A stretch of DNA of 48,991 bases from Muribaculaceae bacterium (GTDB taxonomy: Bacteria; Bacteroidota; Bacteroidia; Bacteroidales; Muribaculaceae): positions 1 through 48,991 of the forward strand of contig JAGANS010000065.1 in NCBI GenBank assembly GCA_017624155.1, given 5' to 3'. Made by a program: the position numbers and the translations under genes. Below, piece after piece: positions 43,572 through 48,991 of the stretch. Every line of letters begins with the position of its first letter. Position 1 is the stretch's first letter. The notes under the pieces were generated by a model. That model was not told the origin of the DNA and ran no database searches. It saw nothing but the letters and a program-made list of their open reading frames with translations.

Positions 43572-44441
43572 TCAGTCGATCTGCACCACAAGGTAGTTGG
43601 AGAGGCTCCAGAATGCGTCGGGATTGACAATCTGAAGTACCTTCTGGCCGTTCTGCTCAACAATCTGATACGAGCCTTCGGGCTGGTTGGTAAGCACCTT
43701 GGCCTTCTTGCTGTGCAGGTTGATGATGCGGAGCTGGCGCTTGTCGGCCGTAACGAAGAAAGTCTGGTCGAAGTTGCCCTTGAGGAGCTTGGCCTTGCGC
43801 AGGAAACCGGTCTGGAGGATGTTGTGCTCCTTGAGTTCCTTGGATGAAGCAGCCACATAGTAGCAGATGTTGAGTTCGTTGGCGAGCTCGGTGGATTCCT
43901 GGCGGGCGGCATCGCGCTGCGAGCTGATCGTATCGACAGTCTGGTTGAGCGAGTCGACAGCCTGGTTAAGGGAGCCTATGCGGGCCTGAGCCTCGTCGAG
44001 ATTGCTGCGCAGAGTCTCGATTTCGGCGGCCTGCGAATCAATCTGGCTGCGCAGGGTTTCGATAGTCTTGCGCAGGTTTGAATTGGTGAGATTACTCTTG
44101 TTGAGACGGGCCTCAAGGGCTGCAAGCTGCTCGCGGCGCTGCTCGAGAGTCTGCTGTATAGCGGCGATGTCGGCACGTATCTGAGCGCGCTGCGACGATG
44201 TCTCGCCGGCGGCGGCGTTGGATACGGAGAGGATATTTTCAAGACGCTTTATCTGATCCATGCCGGCTGATATGTCGTTGACAAGGCTAAGCAGCGAATC
44301 GCGGTCAGCGACAGCGCCGCGAAGCTGCTCGGCATTGGCCTCCTGAAGCGCCTGTTGCGCCTCTGCATCAGTTTTCTCTTTTGTACCGCAAGCCGACAGA
44401 ATCGATACTGCGGCGACAGCAATAATAAACAGTTTTTTCAT
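43572..44441 (-). CDS. Coiled-coil lipoprotein
   Basis: 289 residues with a lipobox SILSAC (C18). From about 20 to 195 the sequence is one long heptad-rich coiled coil with many Gln, Glu and Leu residues (for example SNLRKTIETLRSQIDSQAAE). A globular beta-rich end follows (about 196-289: NICYYVAASSKELKEHNILQ and later FWSLSNYLVVQID). Similar Bacteroidales proteins have been named Cbp1-type collagen-binding adhesins, but I recall that only loosely and would not assign it. It lies 23 bases after rsmI and is followed by a strong terminator. Confidence 0.8.
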   Translation of the reverse strand: MKKLFIIAVAAVSILSACGTKEKTDAEAQQALQEANAEQLRGAVADRDSLLSLVNDISAGMDQIKRLENILSVSNAAAGETSSQRAQIRADIAAIQQTLEQRREQLAALEARLNKSNLTNSNLRKTIETLRSQIDSQAAEIETLRSNLDEAQARIGSLNQAVDSLNQTVDTISSQRDAARQESTELANELNICYYVAASSKELKEHNILQTGFLRKAKLLKGNFDQTFFVTADKRQLRIINLHSKKAKVLTNQPEGSYQIVEQNGQKVLQIVNPDAFWSLSNYLVVQID

Positions 44442-44464
44442 ATCATTCCTAATTTAATCCCTTT

Positions 44465-45184
44465 TTAATCGGTAGTTTTGTATTTATTGGTATGTGGGCG
44501 AGCCGTTTCGACCGGTTTCCCCGATACTACAATAACAATTTCGCCACGCGGAGGGTTCACGTCGAAGTATCGCAAAAGTTCGGCAAGTGTGCCGCGCACC
44601 GTTGTCTCGTGCATCTTGGAAATCTCACGGCTCACAGACGCCTGACGGTCGGCGCCGCATGCCTCGGCAAGCTGCCCGAGGGTCTTCACGAGCCGCAGCG
44701 GTGACTCGTAGAGGACAAAGGTGCGCGGATCGGCAGCCAAAGCGGACAGGCGTGTGGCCCGTCCCTTTTTGGGAGGCAGAAAGCCCTCAAACACAAATCG
44801 GTCGCAGGGCAGCCCCGAGTCGACAAGCGCCGGCACAAATGCCGTGGGTCCCGGCAAGGTAATCACCTCAACGCCGAGGCGCCGGCACTCGCGCGAGAGC
44901 ATGAATCCCGGGTCGGAAATACCCGGCGTCCCGGCATCGGAAATCAGGGCCACCGTCTCGCCCGCGGCCACACGTGCCGCCACGGCGGCCGCAGTGTCGT
45001 GCTCGTTGAATTTGTGGTGGCTCTGCATCGGGGTGTTGATACCGAAGTGCTGCATCAGCGGAGCGCTCGTGCGGGTATCCTCGGCCAGGATTACATCGGC
45101 CGAGCGAAGTACCTCCACAGCCCGGGGACTCATGTCGGCAAGGTTGCCGACCGGAGTCGGCACTATGTAGAGAATGCCGCTCAT
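44465..45184 (-). CDS. rsmI: 16S rRNA (cytidine1402-2'-O)-methyltransferase
   Basis: RsmI methylates the 2'-OH of C1402 in the ribosomal P site. 239 residues of the tetrapyrrole methylase fold: TPVGNLADMS (10-19), AEDTRTS (34-40), SDAGTPGISDPG (82-93, S-adenosylmethionine loop), LPGPTAFVPALVDSGLP and FEGFLPPKKGR. The length is slightly short of E. coli's 286, as is usual in Bacteroidetes. The start overlaps the upstream unknown gene by ATGA. Confidence 0.95.
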   Translation of the reverse strand: MSGILYIVPTPVGNLADMSPRAVEVLRSADVILAEDTRTSAPLMQHFGINTPMQSHHKFNEHDTAAAVAARVAAGETVALISDAGTPGISDPGFMLSRECRRLGVEVITLPGPTAFVPALVDSGLPCDRFVFEGFLPPKKGRATRLSALAADPRTFVLYESPLRLVKTLGQLAEACGADRQASVSREISKMHETTVRGTLAELLRYFDVNPPRGEIVIVVSGKPVETARPHTNKYKTTD

Positions 45185-45747
45185 CGTGCCGGGGAGCTGA
45201 AATATGCAGTGAGAATGTTCATAAAATCGCGCACGCTCTCGTTCTCAGGGTCGAGCTGCAGATCGTCGTAAAGATATTCCTCGGCTTCGTGCAGGCTGTC
45301 CATCGAGGCTATAAGGTCGAGCGTGTCGTTGAGCTCGGCATCGCTACCATTGAAGAGTTCGCGACGGAAGAGGAATTTATCGTTAAGCGTCAGCATTTTG
45401 CGGATATCGCCGCGCTGAGTCTTACCGGCAGCAGCATCTGCCACGTCGCGGGCATCGGCATCGGTCTCCACCGGATTACCCCCGAGGGGTACTTCGGCGG
45501 CGGTCGGTTCGGGATCGGGCTGGGCCTCGCCATTTAGGGCCTCATCCTCTTCCAAACCGGTAAGAGGGTCGTCAACAACCTCGGCCGGAGGGTTTTCGAG
45601 AGTGGCAAACAGAGCCGATATTTCGGCAAATTTATCGCGTGCCACATCCATAGCCTCGACACCCGGCCTTGCCTCGGCCACGCGCAGGGCACCTTCAAGC
45701 TCAACGTTAAGACGGATGAGTCGCCTGAGTGTATCGTTAATATCCAT
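45181..45747 (-). CDS. Conserved Bacteroidales protein of unknown function
   Basis: 188 residues. A helical N terminus (MDINDTLRRLIRLNVELEGA), a long acidic Pro/Ala-rich linker (about 50-110) and a conserved C-terminal part (MLTLNDKFLFRRELFNGSDA, then DDLQLDPENESVRDFM). The C-terminal stretch is one I recognise as recurrent in Bacteroidales, but without a named function. It has no signal peptide, so is probably cytoplasmic. It begins 10 bases after dacB and overlaps rsmI by 4. Confidence 0.78.
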   Translation of the reverse strand: MDINDTLRRLIRLNVELEGALRVAEARPGVEAMDVARDKFAEISALFATLENPPAEVVDDPLTGLEEDEALNGEAQPDPEPTAAEVPLGGNPVETDADARDVADAAAGKTQRGDIRKMLTLNDKFLFRRELFNGSDAELNDTLDLIASMDSLHEAEEYLYDDLQLDPENESVRDFMNILTAYFSSPAR

Positions 45748-45757
45748 AATTCAGAAC

Positions 45758-47107
45758 TTATTCAAATGTATCGAGCAGGAATTTCTCGAGCGCCTTGCGC
45801 AGATCGGCACGGCTACAGAAGAAACCGTTAACCATTATCACCACGACATGTGTGGGCTTGCCCTCGGCGTCGAGTTTATACCCGGCATAGGTCTGCACGG
45901 CGCTTACCGAGCCGGTCTTAAGGGCAAGATGACCCTTGAGACGTGTCTTGGCGAGGAACGACTTGAGAGTACCGTCGACACCGGCCACGGGGAAATAGTC
46001 GAGGTAATCGGCAGCCAGCGGTGAGGCGGCCATCCATTCGAGAACACCGGCCAGGAAAAGCGGCGACAGCCGGTTGGCGCGGGTAAGTCCGCTGCCGTCC
46101 CTGATTATCGTGTACTGAGAAGGCAGACCCTGCATGGCCCAGAATTCTTTTTCATATTTGATGCACTTGTCACGTGATTCGCCCTGCCGGAGAGCCCTGA
46201 GCATACCCTCAGCAAAGAGATTGTCAGAACGCTTCATGAGGTTGCGGCACATCACATTGAGCGATGGCGAGCGGTTGACATAAACGGTGGTTCGCGAATC
46301 CGTCTCCTCATATTTCTTGCCGGCGACAGAAATGCCGGCCTCCTTGAGGCGTGATATCAGCAGGCGCGCATACACCCCGGCCGGGTCGGGCACCGTCACC
46401 ATCACGTTCCAGGCCTTGTTCTTCAGATTCTTGTCGGTGGTCCAAACCATTACATCATTTGATCCCACGCCTCGCAGCACGTCGGTACGGTCGGATTTAT
46501 ATGTTTTGGCCTGCAGATCGGAGGCGGGCACCGAATTGCCGCGGCCGGGATACAGACGCACGGCATTGCCTCTGTAATTGAATCCGAACAAGCCGGCACC
46601 GTATGGCCATGCTATGTCTTCGACCTCCCATGTCGGGCAGGGACCGGCATCCGACAACGACTCGCGTATGATGATGTCGCCGGCGATAGTGCTGATGCCA
46701 AGCCGCTGCAGCCCGCTCACGATCGAGTCGGTGAAACCCTCTGTAATCTTGAATTCGGTACTCCCGACAGTGGGATCACCCGAGGCGTTGATTATAATGT
46801 TGCCGTTCCAGCGGCTGCGTGTCGACGAGCGCTTGCCGTCGAGTTCAACCGTTGTAGTGAAGCAAAAGTCGGGCCCGAGGGTGGCCAATGCCGTGGCGGT
46901 AGTGACGGCTTTGGTGACACTTGCAGGTGTCAGGGCAAGCGAGGCATTGTGGTCGACAAGCACCTCACCGGTAGCAATATCCTTGATATATATACCGATA
47001 GCCGTCGACTCGGCGCCATCGATATCTATGATGTTTTCGGCATGAGACACCATAGGCACCAATGCGGCCGACAAGGCTATCAATATGGGTAATATTCGTG
47101 ATTTCAT
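45758..47107 (-). CDS. dacB: D-alanyl-D-alanine carboxypeptidase/endopeptidase (PBP4, peptidase S13)
   Basis: A periplasmic peptidoglycan peptidase that trims or cleaves D-Ala cross-links. 449 residues with a signal peptide (1-23, ending SHA). S13 motifs are all present: SxxK S63-K66 (TPASVTK), SxN S294-N296 (KRSDNLFAEG) and KTG 397-399 (LALKTGSVSA). The length is typical. It is first in a four-gene minus-strand unit ending at the terminator 43540-43516, and divergent from the TetR gene, with back-to-back -7 boxes between. Confidence 0.94.
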   Translation of the reverse strand: MKSRILPILIALSAALVPMVSHAENIIDIDGAESTAIGIYIKDIATGEVLVDHNASLALTPASVTKAVTTATALATLGPDFCFTTTVELDGKRSSTRSRWNGNIIINASGDPTVGSTEFKITEGFTDSIVSGLQRLGISTIAGDIIIRESLSDAGPCPTWEVEDIAWPYGAGLFGFNYRGNAVRLYPGRGNSVPASDLQAKTYKSDRTDVLRGVGSNDVMVWTTDKNLKNKAWNVMVTVPDPAGVYARLLISRLKEAGISVAGKKYEETDSRTTVYVNRSPSLNVMCRNLMKRSDNLFAEGMLRALRQGESRDKCIKYEKEFWAMQGLPSQYTIIRDGSGLTRANRLSPLFLAGVLEWMAASPLAADYLDYFPVAGVDGTLKSFLAKTRLKGHLALKTGSVSAVQTYAGYKLDAEGKPTHVVVIMVNGFFCSRADLRKALEKFLLDTFE

Positions 47108-47141
47108 TATATAGATTAATGTTTGCTGGAGTTTTGCAATG

Positions 47142-47149
47142 CAAAATTA
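47142..47149 (-). promoter_or_regulatory. -7 box for dacB
   Basis: The minus strand reads TAATTTTG (TAnnTTTG), 34 bases before the dacB ATG. It is divergent from the TetR box 44 bases away. Confidence 0.5.
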
Positions 47150-47192
47150 GCAATTTTACCGCGCAGATTAGCCATAAGAAACAAAAAAAAGC

Positions 47193-47200
47193 TAACTTTG
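47193..47200 (+). promoter_or_regulatory. -7 box for the TetR-family gene
   Basis: TAACTTTG (TAnnTTTG), 29 bases before the ATG at 47230. An autoregulatory operator is possible in this 122-base divergent region, but I see no clear palindrome. Confidence 0.5.
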
Positions 47201-47229
47201 CATACTGAAATAAAATTATTGGCAATAAC

Positions 47230-47805
47230 ATGGCAAGCAAAACCCGCGAAAAACTGATAGAAGTGGCCAGGCAACTGTTTACCAACAAGGGCGTGGCACA
47301 TACTACCATGAATGATATTGCCAGCGCTTCGGCCAAGGGACGACGCACTATCTACACCTATTTTAAAAACAAGCGCGAGATATACAACGCCGTCATCGAG
47401 GGCGAGAGCGACCGTCTGGTCGAATCGATGCGCGCCATCGCCACCTCTGATCTCCCTGTTGAGCGCCGACTGGAACAATTCATGCGCGCTCGCCTGGAAC
47501 GCTATTACACGCCATCGGTATCGGCATCACTCAAGGCCTGGATGAAATTCGACCGCCGCCGCGTGGTGCGCATACAGCACATGGCCCTGCAGAAGGAGGG
47601 CCGCATCTTCACCGAGCTCCTCGCCGAGGGCGTCCGGCAAGGTGTGTTCCGGCCCGAACGCTGTCGCCTGCTCGCCGGATTTATGCTCGTGTCGGAGACT
47701 GTAAACGATGCACATGTGCTGGCAGAACATGATGACAACGAGCGCAAAAATGTCATAAACGATTTCATCGAATTTGTCATCTCCGACATTACGGTAAGCA
47801 AATAA
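47230..47805 (+). CDS. TetR/AcrR-family transcriptional regulator
   Basis: 191 residues. The N-terminal TetR DNA-binding domain has its helix-turn-helix at about 26-47 (TMNDIASASAKGRRTIYTYF) followed by the typical KNKREIYNAVIE. The C-terminal ligand-binding half is helical and undefined. Regulated genes are not known; candidates are the divergent dacB unit and the large gene 44 bases downstream, which may share its transcript. No transporter is adjacent, unlike many drug-responsive TetR loci. Confidence 0.88.
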   Translation: MASKTREKLIEVARQLFTNKGVAHTTMNDIASASAKGRRTIYTYFKNKREIYNAVIEGESDRLVESMRAIATSDLPVERRLEQFMRARLERYYTPSVSASLKAWMKFDRRRVVRIQHMALQKEGRIFTELLAEGVRQGVFRPERCRLLAGFMLVSETVNDAHVLAEHDDNERKNVINDFIEFVISDITVSK

Positions 47806-47849
47806 CAGGCCTCCGCAACTTTAGGCACGGTTTTTGCCTTATAAAAGGT

Positions 47850-48991
47850 ATGAAGCTCAACGACATCAAAACATTCAAGAACCGCACCGCGCTCAAGATA
47901 CGCGAAGGGCGTCTGAGCGAGGCCCTCGCCGACATGCGTGCCATGAGCGAGAGCGGCATGACATGGGAAATAAGCTCGGAAATCGACCGCATAGAGGAAA
48001 ATTACCGATATATGCTCGGCTATGTGGCCGCCGGAGCGGACGACCCCGGCCGACAGGCCGTATATGATTCACTGGTCACCGAGGCACTGTCGGTCGTCGA
48101 CCGCCTTGCGCGCAAGGCCAATATTCCCGAGAATCCGTCGCTGTATTACAGCACACTGCGCACCCTCTCGACCCGCGGCAGCGAAAGCATCGCCTCGCTC
48201 ACAGCCGCCTATCGGGCCGAGCTGCAGCGCCTCGACATGGATTTTGAGTCGATCGCCGATCCGGCACGCAGCCGTGCCGCCGAGGATCTGCTCAATTCAC
48301 TTTTCGACCGCATATGGGTCACTCATCCGCTCAGCGCAGCCGATGCCGCTGCCATCGCCACATTTACGGCGCCCGACAGCGCAATGCCGCTTCATGCCCG
48401 CGGGCTTGTAATCAGCGCCGTTACCCTGGGCCAACTCGAATTTTACGATTCCCGACGCCTTGCCTTGCTCATCGGCGCCTACACCGGCGCCGACCCCGAC
48501 ACTGATGCCCGCGCACTGGCCGGAGTAGCCGCATCGATGTACCGCTACCGCTATCGCCCGGTACCCCGCGACATCGCCAACCGGCTGGCAGCCATGAAGG
48601 AAATTCCGGGCTGGCAGCGGCACTTCGCATTCACAGCCATCGAATTCATGCGCACGGCTGATACCCGACGACTCACCGAGAAGATGCAGAACGAGGTGAT
48701 ACCGTCGCTGTTGAAAATCGACCCCGACCTGCAGGCCAAGCTTCAGAACGGCGAATTCGATGCCGAATCGCTCGCCGAGGGCATGAACCCCGAGTGGGAG
48801 GAAGCCCTTGCAGGCAGCGAAATCGGCCGCACGCTCAAGGAACTCGGCGACATCCAGGCCGAGGGAGGCGACATAATGATGAGCTCGTTCCGCCACATGA
48901 AGCATTTTCCCTTCTTCCACCGTCTCAGCAACTGGTTCCTGCCATTTTATGACGGCAACTCGGCTGTAGCCTCGGTCGATGACTTCGAGGG
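47850..48991 (+). CDS. Large helical protein of unknown function, 5' part only
   Basis: From an ATG at 47850 (MKLNDIKTFKNRTALKI) the frame stays open to the window edge, 380 codons and two bases. The product is soluble, mainly helical, with repeat-like Ala/Leu-rich helices. It has a conserved-looking stretch, FRHMKHFPFFHRLSNWFLPF (near residue 350), which I recall from Bacteroidales hypothetical proteins. No signal peptide. The shorter plus-strand ORFs in this region are in other frames and are shadows. It starts 44 bases after the TetR gene and may be co-transcribed with it. Confidence 0.8.
   Translation, partial: MKLNDIKTFKNRTALKIREGRLSEALADMRAMSESGMTWEISSEIDRIEENYRYMLGYVAAGADDPGRQAVYDSLVTEALSVVDRLARKANIPENPSLYYSTLRTLSTRGSESIASLTAAYRAELQRLDMDFESIADPARSRAAEDLLNSLFDRIWVTHPLSAADAAAIATFTAPDSAMPLHARGLVISAVTLGQLEFYDSRRLALLIGAYTGADPDTDARALAGVAASMYRYRYRPVPRDIANRLAAMKEIPGWQRHFAFTAIEFMRTADTRRLTEKMQNEVIPSLLKIDPDLQAKLQNGEFDAESLAEGMNPEWEEALAGSEIGRTLKELGDIQAEGGDIMMSSFRHMKHFPFFHRLSNWFLPFYDGNSAVASVDDFE

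Noticed and set aside
1..48991. tRNA, rRNA, CRISPR array, prophage or integron attachment site
   Set aside because: No cloverleaf, rRNA segment, regularly spaced direct repeats or integrase was seen in the intergenic regions.

Overview
This window looks like a chromosome segment from a Bacteroidales bacterium, most likely in or near the Muribaculaceae; the family is an inference. The DNA is fairly GC-rich. Shine-Dalgarno sequences are scarce, and many genes are preceded by the Bacteroidetes -7 element TAnnTTTG, two of them (before the phosphohexomutase and the NagB/PIG-L fusion) with a TTG exactly 19 bases upstream. The gene content agrees: purH-mreBCD-mrdA-rodA, a NagB-like/PIG-L fusion, S8 proteases with type IX-like C-terminal tails, a DUF2284 protein and a RyR-domain protein. 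I found no tRNA, rRNA, CRISPR array or phage module.

Layout. 1-289: 5' part of an unrecognised minus-strand gene. 505-6097 (+): a YitT-family membrane protein, CDP-diacylglycerol synthase, and two about 90 % identical secreted GH9 glycosidases in tandem. 6386-9874 (+): phosphohexomutase, an RluA-type pseudouridine synthase and fmt. 10062-13063 (+): a small membrane protein, a PstS-like lipoprotein and a TPR protein. 13183-14457 (+): rarA. 14575-19214 (-): a surface-glycan operon with a Wzi-like barrel, a small lipoprotein, a LegB-like dehydratase, a NeuD-like acyltransferase and NeuB. 19529-25896 (+): two S8 proteases, queA and an unknown gene. 25893-29793 (-): a three-gene operon of a DUF389 membrane protein, a channel-like protein (2 TM, tandem Rossmann/RCK-like domains, RyR-like tail) and a free RyR-domain protein. 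29880-32520 (+): DUF2284 protein and the NagB-like/PIG-L fusion. 32583-32937: a 355-bp non-coding element with 33-bp inverted repeats and a TTA duplication, i.e. a MITE. 33018-43356 (-): a long same-strand run purH-mreB-mreC-mreD-mrdA-rodA followed by a lipoprotein, a PagL-like deacylase and a glycerophosphodiesterase. 43572-47107 (-): dacB, a conserved unknown, rsmI and a coiled-coil lipoprotein. 47230-48991 (+): a TetR regulator and the start of a large unknown protein.

The strongest candidate for a little-described system is the DUF389 / RCK-RyR channel / RyR operon. Its three genes overlap by ATGA junctions and pair a ligand-sensing channel architecture with a second soluble copy of the same sensor domain. 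The most striking lesion is an in-frame amber codon in mreC inside an otherwise intact cell-elongation operon. TAG is a normal stop here (mrdA and the glycerophosphodiesterase end with it), so genome-wide recoding does not explain it. Other points of interest are an apparently catalytically dead NagB domain fused to an intact PIG-L domain, an incomplete nonulosonate gene set, an orphan terminator with an 18-codon micro-ORF, and several -7 boxes placed so that transcripts would be leaderless.
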